A stretch of 64,000 bases of DNA. Origin: an uncultured Mobiluncus sp. (GTDB taxonomy: Bacteria > Actinomycetota > Actinomycetes > Actinomycetales > Actinomycetaceae). The position numbers and the translations under genes were made by a program. Of the stretch, positions 8,271 to 15,321 are shown one piece after another. Where the stretch lies: contig NZ_CALUCZ010000012.1 in NCBI RefSeq assembly GCF_943914685.1, positions 13,767 through 77,766 of the forward strand, in the 5' to 3' direction. The notes under the pieces were generated by a model. That model had not been told where the DNA came from and did no database searches. It saw nothing but the letters and a program-made list of their open reading frames with translations. Positions within the stretch are counted from its first letter, which is position 1. Every line of letters begins with the position of its first letter.

Positions 8271-9533
8271 ATGAGCGATTTCCCACTGATTTTTCCGGTA
8301 AAAATTTTGCTGCTCGGCGCGGGCGAGCTGGGCAAAGAATTGACGATTTCCCTGCAGCGACTGGGCTGTCAAGTTATCGCTTGCGATTCATACGCGGGGG
8401 CGCCCGCCATGCAGGTTGCCACCGAGCATCGCGTGTTGGATATGACCGACGCTGCTGCGCTCGAGGCTGTGATCGCGGCGGAGCGTCCCGACCTGATTGT
8501 TCCCGAGGTCGAGAAACTCGCCTCCACCGCGCTGGTTGCGGCCGCGGGGGAGGGGACGCGGGTCGTGCCGTCCTCACGAGTGGTGGAACTGACTTTTGAC
8601 CGCCAGGGCATTCGCACCCTAGCCGCCGCAACAGCAAACGTTCCGACCTCGCCTTTTGCTTTCGCCGACTCGTTGGCGGCACTGCAGGAGGGGGCGGAAA
8701 AGGTCGGGTTTCCCTGTTTCGTGAAGCCCACCATGTCGTCTTCGGGGCATGGCCAGTCTCGCGTGGAGCGTGCCGAGGACCTGCCCGCCGCCTGGGAGGA
8801 GGCCTGTTCCGGGGCGCGTGCCGATACCGGGCGGGTCATCGTGGAGGGCGAAATCGCTTTTGACTACGAAATCACCCTGTTGAGCGTGCGCCACCTGGAC
8901 CCGGCTGACCCGACGCAGGTTCGCACCAGCTTTTGCGCGCCAATCGGACACCGGCAATCCTCCGGGGATTACGTGGAATCCTGGCAGCCCCAGGCGATGA
9001 AACCCGAAATCCTCAAAAAAGCCCAGGTCACTGCCCAGAAAGTCCTCGATGCACTGGCAGCCGACACCGCGCGGGCGGCCGCGGCGAGCGGGAAGTCTGC
9101 AAACGCTGACGCCGAAAATCCGATGCTGGGCATTTTTGGGGTCGAAATGTTCGTCAAAGGTGAGGACGTGTATTTCTCGGAGCTCTCCCCACGCCCCCAC
9201 GACACCGGCATGGTCACCATGATTACCCAGCCGCAAAACGAGTTTGACCTGCACGCCAGGGCGATTTTGGGGCTGCCTGTGGACACGGCCATGTTCTCTG
9301 ATGTCAGTGCCGGAGCTTCGGTGCCCCTGAAGTCTCTGGTCGAGTCCGACCAGCCGCGTTACACAGGCGCGAACGCGGCCCTGCAGGTCAGCCCGGACGC
9401 GCAGCTGAGAATCTTTGGCAAGCCGGTAGCTCACGTGGGCAGACGCATGGCTGTCGCGCTGGCGACCGGGGCCGACACCGACCAAGCGCGCGCGAAAGCT
9501 CACGAAGTCATCGGCAAGGTCACCATTCACTAG
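8271..9533 (+). CDS. purT: Formate-dependent phosphoribosylglycinamide formyltransferase (PurT)
   Basis: A 420-residue ATP-grasp enzyme that uses ATP and formate to formylate GAR in purine synthesis. Visible parts are the N-terminal nucleotide-like fold (LLGAGELGKELTISLQRLG), the ATP-grasp core (FPCFVKPTMSSSGHGQS, VIVEGEIAFDYEITLL), the metal-binding segment GVEMFVKGEDVYFSELSPRPHDTG and the C-terminal domain. Length fits the family (about 390-420); an Ala-rich insertion near residues 262-280 makes it slightly long. TAGGAT at 8259-8264 lies 6 nt before the ATG and there is no Shine-Dalgarno, so it is probably translated from a leaderless mRNA. Confidence 0.95.
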   Translation: MSDFPLIFPVKILLLGAGELGKELTISLQRLGCQVIACDSYAGAPAMQVATEHRVLDMTDAAALEAVIAAERPDLIVPEVEKLASTALVAAAGEGTRVVPSSRVVELTFDRQGIRTLAAATANVPTSPFAFADSLAALQEGAEKVGFPCFVKPTMSSSGHGQSRVERAEDLPAAWEEACSGARADTGRVIVEGEIAFDYEITLLSVRHLDPADPTQVRTSFCAPIGHRQSSGDYVESWQPQAMKPEILKKAQVTAQKVLDALAADTARAAAASGKSANADAENPMLGIFGVEMFVKGEDVYFSELSPRPHDTGMVTMITQPQNEFDLHARAILGLPVDTAMFSDVSAGASVPLKSLVESDQPRYTGANAALQVSPDAQLRIFGKPVAHVGRRMAVALATGADTDQARAKAHEVIGKVTIH

Positions 9534-9581
9534 GGGTGAGCGCGGCTTTTCCCGCTGAGTTTCGCGGGAGCGCGGCGCGTT

Positions 9582-9614
9582 GCGGGGGTTTCGGCGAAAC
9601 TTCCCGCATGTTTT
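9582..9614 (+). terminator. Probable intrinsic terminator after purT
   Basis: GCGGGGGTTTC (9582-9592) pairs with GAAACTTCCCGC (9596-9607) around GGC, with an internal GG/TT mismatch, and TTTT follows at 9611-9614. A weaker hairpin CCCGC..GCGGG lies just upstream at 9551-9568. Confidence 0.6.
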
Positions 9615-9680
9615 CGCCCGCTCATAATCACCGTCTTGAGCTCCTGCGTGGATTCGTTGATATGACGCGACTTTCGGGTT

Positions 9681-9749
9681 GATAGGCCGTGAATTGCAGG
9701 GTCGCTAGGCCGTGAATTGCAGGGTCGCTAGGCCGTAAATTGCAGGGTC
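9681..9749. repeat. Three tandem 23-bp repeats in a 350-bp gene-free stretch
   Basis: Units at 9681-9703, 9704-9726 and 9727-9749 share TAGGCCGTGAATTGCAGGG; the third has A for G at one position and the first differs in its second base. They sit in the 9534-9882 region between the convergent purT and UPF0210 genes, where I see no gene. The repeats are contiguous with no spacers, so they are not a CRISPR array. Confidence 0.8.
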
Positions 9750-9882
9750 GTAGTGAGGGTACGTTGGTCAGATTCAAGGTATCCATGACGCTTGGGTAGC
9801 AAACTGACCGATCCGTGTAAATTTTATTTCGTGCGTGAAAATAAACCCGGCAGCGGCATAATCTGTTGAAAACCTGCGGAAA

Positions 9883-11247
9883 TCAGTTTCTAAAGGAATG
9901 CACCGGGGCGGGAATCCGCCCGCCGCGAGCTGCAAAATCGGCGGAAGAGAATTGGGAAACCTCCATCACCGGCGCCCACCCCAACAGGCCTCCGAAGTTG
10001 GCGCTGTCCCCCACGCCCTTGCCCGGAACCGGTATCACCCGTACCGCGGTAGTCTTGCCCGAAGCGGTGCCAATAGCGGCCTCATCAGCGATTAAACCGG
10101 TAATCGTGGCGGGGGTGGTGTCGCCGGGAATCGCAATCATGTCCAGACCCACCGAACAAATCGCCGTCATGGCTTCGAGCTTTGCCATCGTGATGGAACC
10201 GCGCTGCACGCCGTGAATCATATTGATGTCCTCCGAGACAGGAATGAAAGACCCCGACAAGCCGCCCACCATCGAGCACGCCATCAGCCCGCCCTTTTTC
10301 ACCGCGTCATTGAGCAGGAATAGCGCGGCGGTAGTGCCCGGCGCGCCGACCGCGGAGACGCCCATTTCTTCCAGAATCGCCGCCACAGAGTCGCCGACTT
10401 CCGCGGTGGGAGCCAGCGACAAATCCACGATTCCAAAAGGCACGGACAGGCGTTGCGCTACGGTTTGCCCCACCAGCTGGCCCATCCGGGTTATCTTAAA
10501 TGCCGATTTCTTGATGGCCTCGGCGCATTCCTCAAAAGGGCGCCCCCGGACCGTCTGCAAGGCGCGCTGCACCACTCCCGGCCCCGAAATCCCTACTGAA
10601 ATGACCGTATCGGGCTGGCTGACCCCGTGGAACGCCCCGGCCATGAACGGATTGTCGCCCACCGCATTGGCGAACACGACCAGCTTTGCCGCCCCAATCC
10701 CGTCAGCCGCGGCGGTCGCTTGTGCCGTATCCACGACCACCTGACCCATCCGCCGCGCCGCCGACATATTGATACCCGTGCGGGTAGAACCGATGTTGAC
10801 CGACGAACACACGATATCCGTGCTGGCCAGAGCCTCGGGAATGGAATCAATCAAGGCCAGGTCGCTGTGGGTGGCCCCGGCCTCGACCAACGCGGAATAC
10901 CCGCCGACGAAGTCGACCCCGACGGCTTTGCCGGCACGATCCAGAGCTTGGGCAAAAGGCAGCGGGTTCGAAGTGCGGCAAGCGGCCGCCACCAGGGAAA
11001 TCGGCGTGACCGAAATGCGCTTGTTGATAATCGGCACCCCGAACTCCCGCGACACCTCACCGGCGGTCGCCACCAGTCGCGACGCGGCCTTGACGATGCG
11101 ATCTTCGATACGGGCGCAGGCGCGCGCCACGTCAGAATCAGCACAATCCAGCAGTGACAGCCCCATCGTGACGGTGCGCACGTCCAGTTTGTCCTCGGAA
11201 ATCATCTGGATGGTTTCCATGATTTGTCGCTCGGTGTCTAAGCTCAT
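9883..11247 (-). CDS. UPF0210 (PFL/DUF711 family) protein
   Basis: A 454-residue protein of the UPF0210/DUF711 family, widespread in anaerobes and Gram-positives, with no established activity. Recognisable stretches include the N-terminus (ETIQMISEDKLDVRTVTMGLSLLDC) and conserved GISGPGVV and GDTTPATITG segments. The ATG at 11247 is preceded by TTGGAG and gives the usual family N-terminus; a 14-residue longer reading is less likely. It lies 83 bp downstream of an ACT-domain gene on the same strand. That pairing (UPF0237-UPF0210) is conserved in many genomes, so the ACT protein may sense a ligand for it. Confidence 0.92.
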   Translation of the reverse strand: MSLDTERQIMETIQMISEDKLDVRTVTMGLSLLDCADSDVARACARIEDRIVKAASRLVATAGEVSREFGVPIINKRISVTPISLVAAACRTSNPLPFAQALDRAGKAVGVDFVGGYSALVEAGATHSDLALIDSIPEALASTDIVCSSVNIGSTRTGINMSAARRMGQVVVDTAQATAAADGIGAAKLVVFANAVGDNPFMAGAFHGVSQPDTVISVGISGPGVVQRALQTVRGRPFEECAEAIKKSAFKITRMGQLVGQTVAQRLSVPFGIVDLSLAPTAEVGDSVAAILEEMGVSAVGAPGTTAALFLLNDAVKKGGLMACSMVGGLSGSFIPVSEDINMIHGVQRGSITMAKLEAMTAICSVGLDMIAIPGDTTPATITGLIADEAAIGTASGKTTAVRVIPVPGKGVGDSANFGGLLGWAPVMEVSQFSSADFAARGGRIPAPVHSFRN

Positions 11248-11330
11248 TTGTTTTGCTCCAATAGGGGATTCAGAAGGGTTCCCGGTCATCTTCCGGGGCG
11301 GGTTCGGGTTTGCGGAGGTCTGGCGGTCGA

Positions 11331-11600
11331 TTAGAGGGTGTGCATGACGTTGAAAATGGCTTCGGATTGCACCCGGATTTCCAGGTTCTGGGATTGTTCC
11401 ACCTCAGTCATGGCCTCCTGCAAGTTCGTCAGGGAGGTGGGGGCGTCGTCCAGTTCCAGCTGCATGATCATCGTGAAGTACGAACCCATCAGGGTCTGGG
11501 AAACGTTGGTGATATTGGCTTTCTGGGCGGCGCAGGCATTGGCTACCGCCGCAATAATCCCGGTGTGGTCGATCCCGGTTACAGTCATGATTGCTTTCAT
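11331..11600 (-). CDS. ACT domain-containing protein (UPF0237)
   Basis: An 89-residue single ACT domain (MKAIMTVTGIDHTGIIAAVANACA..NITNVSQT), the size and sequence pattern of UPF0237, related to the GcvR-type regulatory ACT domains that bind amino acids. It is the first gene of a two-gene unit with the UPF0210 protein gene. A regulatory or ligand-sensing role is inferred from the fold; no partner enzyme is known from this sequence. Confidence 0.93.
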   Translation of the reverse strand: MKAIMTVTGIDHTGIIAAVANACAAQKANITNVSQTLMGSYFTMIMQLELDDAPTSLTNLQEAMTEVEQSQNLEIRVQSEAIFNVMHTL

Positions 11601-11693
11601 GGCTCAATTATGCCCTCCCCGCGCCGCTCATTTCGGTAAAAGTAGGTGGAGACAGTGGTGTTGTGCCGAATCTCCGCTAAATGCATTGGGGGT

Positions 11694-12422
11694 TTAGGTC
11701 AGGTGCAGAGTCTGTTCAACTGGAGCATAGTGTTGCATGACGGCTTGACGGTAGGCGTGAACGTCACCGTTAACGGCAGCATCGAGCATAGTCCGGTGAG
11801 ATGTCGCTGTGGCGATGAGGCTTTCCGTAGACGGAGTACCCAATTGGGGAAGTGAGGCAACATTGACTTTCCAAAATGACCCCACTAGTTGGCGCATCAC
11901 CTCATTGTTGAGCAGCGCTAAGATTCCGTCGTGAAATGCGTAATCTTCAGCTGAAAACAGCTTTCCTTCCTTGGCTCGCCGCTCCATCAACTTCACTAGA
12001 GTTTCCAGACCCGGTTGAGGTGCGCCTTTGAGAGTGTCACAAACCTTTTGAGCCATGCCTAAATCAAGGTAACGGCGAACCTTCACGATTTCGCGCAATC
12101 CTTCCAGATTATTTCGGCTCATCATAACGGTGCGGAATGCCAAGGTTTCTACCAGCGGCGACATGGACAGTGAACCGACAAAAGCGCCGATCCCGCGGCG
12201 AACTTCCACAATTTGTAATGCTTCTAAACGCCGTAAAGCCTCTCTGACCGAGGAGCGCGAGACGTTGAGGATTGTGCATAGATCAGATTCGGAGGGCAAA
12301 CAATCCCCAGGTGAGAGATTGTTTTGGGTGATGTAGTTCTTAATTTTTTCTGAGCTGTCCTCAACGGCAGTGCTTCGATTTTTTCGGAGCTTCTTTGCTG
12401 GTGAACCTGTTTCTGAAAGCAT
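11694..12422 (-). CDS. GntR family (FCD domain) transcriptional regulator, probable sialic acid repressor
   Basis: A 242-residue FadR-subfamily regulator. The N-terminal winged helix (about residues 15-80: IKNYITQNNLSPGDCLPSE..LCTILNVSRSSVREALRRLE) binds DNA and the helical FCD domain follows. It is transcribed divergently from the sialic acid importer operon, so it probably plays the NanR role, responding to a sugar or sugar phosphate. TATAGT at 12429-12434 (reverse strand) lies 6 nt before its ATG, giving a leaderless mRNA, and an inverted repeat overlaps this -10 box, which suggests autoregulation. The longer upstream reading frame adds residues unlike the family. Confidence 0.88.
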   Translation of the reverse strand: MLSETGSPAKKLRKNRSTAVEDSSEKIKNYITQNNLSPGDCLPSESDLCTILNVSRSSVREALRRLEALQIVEVRRGIGAFVGSLSMSPLVETLAFRTVMMSRNNLEGLREIVKVRRYLDLGMAQKVCDTLKGAPQPGLETLVKLMERRAKEGKLFSAEDYAFHDGILALLNNEVMRQLVGSFWKVNVASLPQLGTPSTESLIATATSHRTMLDAAVNGDVHAYRQAVMQHYAPVEQTLHLT

Positions 12423-12429
12423 GATGGAA

Positions 12430-12457
12430 CTATAGCAGGTTATCAGACAGGCTATAG
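12430..12457. promoter_or_regulatory. Inverted repeat over the regulator's own -10 box
   Basis: CTATAGC (12430-12436) and GCTATAG (12451-12457) form a perfect inverted repeat with a 14-bp spacer containing TTATCAGACAG, which resembles the TTGTCAGACAA core found at the operon promoter. It overlaps the TATAGT -10 box of the GntR gene and is a candidate autoregulatory operator. Confidence 0.5.
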
Positions 12458-12568
12458 GGCATATCAATATAACATCACTATTTAGAGAATTGTGAACGAC
12501 TGTTCTGGAGTGAAAAACGTTGTCATTTCAATAGAATTCAGTGAATTTTCAGAAATTAATTCAAAATG

Positions 12569-12598
12569 CTTGTCAGACAAGTTGTATCCTGTTACTCT
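12569..12598 (+). promoter_or_regulatory. Promoter of the sialic acid operon with overlapping palindromic operator
   Basis: A -35 box TTGTCA (12570-12575) and a -10 box TACTCT (12593-12598) are separated by 17 bp. The 13-bp palindrome CTTGTC-A-GACAAG (12569-12581) overlaps the -35 box and fits the FadR-subfamily operator form TNGTNNNACNA. Binding there by the divergent GntR protein would block RNA polymerase. Confidence 0.7.
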
Positions 12599-12654
12599 TG
12601 TAGGTAATCCGGTTCGTAAGGATTAATTACTACTCAATGAGGAGAGCAACAAAT

Positions 12655-14247
12655 ATGACATCCCTTTTTAAGAAACGTCATCTGGCTGGCCTAGCGGCAT
12701 TTGCGGCAGCTTGCGCCCTGACTCTGAGCGCTTGTGGCGGAGGCGGCGCGCCGAAGGACAACGCTGGAGACAAACCGGAAACCGGCCCTAGCGGTACCCT
12801 GAACGTCGCGGCTGCCTACGCAACCACCGACTTCAACCCTGCAAACAACAGCTCCGGCTTCGGTGTTGGTTCCAACTGGCAGGTCGTGGAGGGCCTGTGG
12901 CAGTTCGATATGACTAACTTCAAGATTTACCCGGCCCTGGCTGCTGGTGATCCGGAAGAGGTCTCTGATACCGAATACAATGTGAAACTGCGCGATGGAG
13001 CCAAGTTCAGCGATGGCACGGACGTGAAGGCTGCTGACGTAGTGAAGGCTTACGAGCGTGCTGTGGCTATTGACCCAGATTACGAAGGCAACCTCTACAA
13101 GGACTTCCTGTCTTTCGTTGACTCGGTCAGTGCTGCCGACGATACGACGGTGAACATCAAGCTTAAGTACCCCTTCCCGAAGTGGAAAGAACGCTTCACC
13201 AACGTTAAGGTCGTTCCGGCTAGTGCTACCAAGGACGATTTAACCAACTGCCCGATTGGCACCGGTCCGTACATGTACGATTGTGCGTCCAAGACCGACA
13301 CCTCCATCTCGGCTGTGGTCAACCCCAACTACAACGGCCCCAAGCCCGCCAAGGTTGAAAAGATTAACTGGACCGAGCAAACCGATGCCGCTCCGCGTCT
13401 GACTGCGGCTCTCTCTGGCGAAATCTCCATCATGGAGGACGTGCAGCCGGATGCTGTGGGACAGCTCGAGGGTAAGGGCTGGAAGGTTGAACCCGCCAAG
13501 GGTTTCGCCACCGGCTTCATCCTGTTCAACACCCAAAAGGCTCCTTTCGATAAGAAGGAAGTCCGTCAGGCTTTCTTGAACGCCATCGATTACGCTTCTT
13601 TGGTTAAGAATGAACTGGCTGGTAACGCTACCGTGGCCACCTCGTTCCTGCCCGAGACCAACCCGGATTACAGCAAGGCTGCGACCCAGTACTCTTTCAA
13701 TCCTGAAAAGGCCAAGACCATGCTGGCTGATGCTGGTGCTTCCAACCTGAAGGTGCACCTAGTCGTGGTTGACAACTGGATTAAGAACCTGGCTCCGGCT
13801 ATTGCCGAAAACCTGAAGGCCGCTGGCATTACCGCCGATGTGGACATCCAGGCTACCAAGGCGGTGTACTCCAAGGACTTTGTGGATGGCGGCAACTTCG
13901 ATGTGTTGCTGGCTCCCGGCGATCCCTCCGTGTTCGGTAACGACCCGGCTCTGTTGATGAATTGGTGGTACGCCGACAATGTGTGGACCCAGTCCCGCAA
14001 TGGCTGGGCTGTCTCCTCTCCGGATCAGTTCCAGAAGTTGCAGCAAATCATCACTGAGGGTTCGCAGCTGGATGGTGACGAAGCCAAAGCAAAGTGGAAG
14101 GAAGCTCAGGACTTCATCGCTGATGAGGTTCCGATGTACCTGATGTTCCACCGTACCGTGCTCACCGGCTACAACCCCGCGGAAGTTGACGGCGTGACCC
14201 CGGTGTCCATGACTGGTCTGCAGCTCGTTGATGTGTCCGTAAAGTGA
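12655..14247 (+). CDS. ABC transporter substrate-binding lipoprotein, dipeptide/sialic acid type
   Basis: A 530-residue family 5 (DppA/OppA-like) solute-binding lipoprotein. The signal peptide ends in the lipobox LSAC, with Cys27 as the lipidation site, followed by a Gly-rich linker. The binding domain includes the family pattern (YNVKLRDGAKFSDGTDVKAADVV). The ATG at 12655 follows GAGGAGAG; the ATG at 12637 overlaps that ribosome site and is rejected. As first gene of an operon carrying nanA, nanE, nagA and nagB, its likely ligand is N-acetylneuraminate. Family 5 sialic acid importers are described in Haemophilus ducreyi (SatA) and Corynebacterium glutamicum (SiaE). Ligand assignment rests on gene context. 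Confidence 0.88.
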   Translation: MTSLFKKRHLAGLAAFAAACALTLSACGGGGAPKDNAGDKPETGPSGTLNVAAAYATTDFNPANNSSGFGVGSNWQVVEGLWQFDMTNFKIYPALAAGDPEEVSDTEYNVKLRDGAKFSDGTDVKAADVVKAYERAVAIDPDYEGNLYKDFLSFVDSVSAADDTTVNIKLKYPFPKWKERFTNVKVVPASATKDDLTNCPIGTGPYMYDCASKTDTSISAVVNPNYNGPKPAKVEKINWTEQTDAAPRLTAALSGEISIMEDVQPDAVGQLEGKGWKVEPAKGFATGFILFNTQKAPFDKKEVRQAFLNAIDYASLVKNELAGNATVATSFLPETNPDYSKAATQYSFNPEKAKTMLADAGASNLKVHLVVVDNWIKNLAPAIAENLKAAGITADVDIQATKAVYSKDFVDGGNFDVLLAPGDPSVFGNDPALLMNWWYADNVWTQSRNGWAVSSPDQFQKLQQIITEGSQLDGDEAKAKWKEAQDFIADEVPMYLMFHRTVLTGYNPAEVDGVTPVSMTGLQLVDVSVK

Positions 14248-14284
14248 CGCTGAACCGCTAAGACCGCTTGAATCATCGCTGGTT

Positions 14285-14326
14285 GGTGGCCCCTGGGGCC
14301 GATACAAATCTATCTCAGGGGTCACC
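14285..14326 (+). promoter_or_regulatory. Intercistronic hairpin after the binding-protein gene
   Basis: GGTGGCCCCTG (14285-14295) pairs with CAGGGGTCACC (14316-14326), an 11-bp stem with one G-T pair and a 20-nt loop, and there is no T run. Such hairpins often protect the binding-protein mRNA or cause partial termination, giving more binding protein than permease. That role here is inferred. Confidence 0.55.
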
Positions 14327-14360
14327 CACCTGGCGTTTCTAGTGGCTGAGGAGCTATGCA

Positions 14361-15320
14361 TTGAATAACTTATTAAGGCTGATAGGACGGCGTTTAATCG
14401 CATTCCCCGTTATGGTGATAGGCGTCACGTTCCTGGTGTTCTTCCTCATGTCGCTGTCTCCGATTAGCCCCGAAGCGGGTCTGGTATCGGTTGATGCCAC
14501 TCCGGAGATGCGCGAAAAAGTCCGACAAGAATACGGGTTCGATGATCCCTTCTTCGTCCAATTTGGACGTTATCTGTGGAATCTTTGTCAAGGCGACTTG
14601 GGGGTTTACGCTCCCGACAAGCGACCCGTCATCGATGCTATTGGGGCGGCCCTGCCCATCACGTTGCAACTGACGTTCTTGGGCTTGCTTATCGCTTTGG
14701 TCGTCTCATTCCCCCTAGGTGTGCTGGCTGCAATCTACCGTGACCGCTGGCCTGACCAGGTTATTCGTGTGATTTCTGTCATCTGCATCGGCACCCCGTC
14801 CTTCTGGCTGGCCGTGCTTTTGGTGATGGGATTCATGGACAGCTCCTTCTTCAAAGTGTCCATAGGTAAACAACTACCTGGGATGTTTGAGAACTTTCCG
14901 CTGTGGTTCGCCTGTATGTTCCTACCGGCAGTCACCTTGGCCATTCCCGTTATCGGTCAGATGACCCGTGTGGTGCGAACCTCGGTGGTTGAGGAACTCG
15001 ATCGTGATTACGTGCGTACCGCGCTCGGTGCCGGGATTCCGAAAGCTGTCGTAATTGGACGCAACGTTTTGCGTAACGCTCTGATTACTCCGGTAACGGT
15101 TTTGGGCCTGCGCGTGGGTTACCTGATGGGTGGCGCAGTCGTTATCGAGATTATTTTCAACATCAACGCCATGGGCAAGCTATTGATTTCCGGTGTGAAC
15201 AACTCTTACACGGCTTTGGTGCAAGGCTGTGCCTTGGTCGTAGCCGTAGCCTTCATCATCGTGAACATTGTGGTGGACATCCTCTACTTGCTCATCAATC
15301 CCAGGATTAGGTCGGTGTGA
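14361..15320 (+). CDS. ABC transporter permease, DppB type
   Basis: A 319-residue inner-membrane permease of the dipeptide/oligopeptide ABC family. It has six predicted helices and the cytoplasmic EAA-type loop (VRTALGAGIPKAVVIGRNVLRNAL) that contacts the ATPase. It starts with TTG 14361, 7 nt after GAGGAG; the nearby ATG at 14356 is out of frame. It would pair with the DppC-like permease half of the next gene to form the channel for the imported sugar acid. Confidence 0.93.
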   Translation: MNNLLRLIGRRLIAFPVMVIGVTFLVFFLMSLSPISPEAGLVSVDATPEMREKVRQEYGFDDPFFVQFGRYLWNLCQGDLGVYAPDKRPVIDAIGAALPITLQLTFLGLLIALVVSFPLGVLAAIYRDRWPDQVIRVISVICIGTPSFWLAVLLVMGFMDSSFFKVSIGKQLPGMFENFPLWFACMFLPAVTLAIPVIGQMTRVVRTSVVEELDRDYVRTALGAGIPKAVVIGRNVLRNALITPVTVLGLRVGYLMGGAVVIEIIFNINAMGKLLISGVNNSYTALVQGCALVVAVAFIIVNIVVDILYLLINPRIRSV

Positions 15321-15321
15321 T

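Noticed and set aside
8619..9530. 303-codon reverse-strand open frame over purT
   Set aside because: Antisense to an intact PurT; no recognised motif or ribosome site.
9681..9749. CRISPR array
   Set aside because: The 23-bp units are directly contiguous with no spacers, and no cas genes are present.
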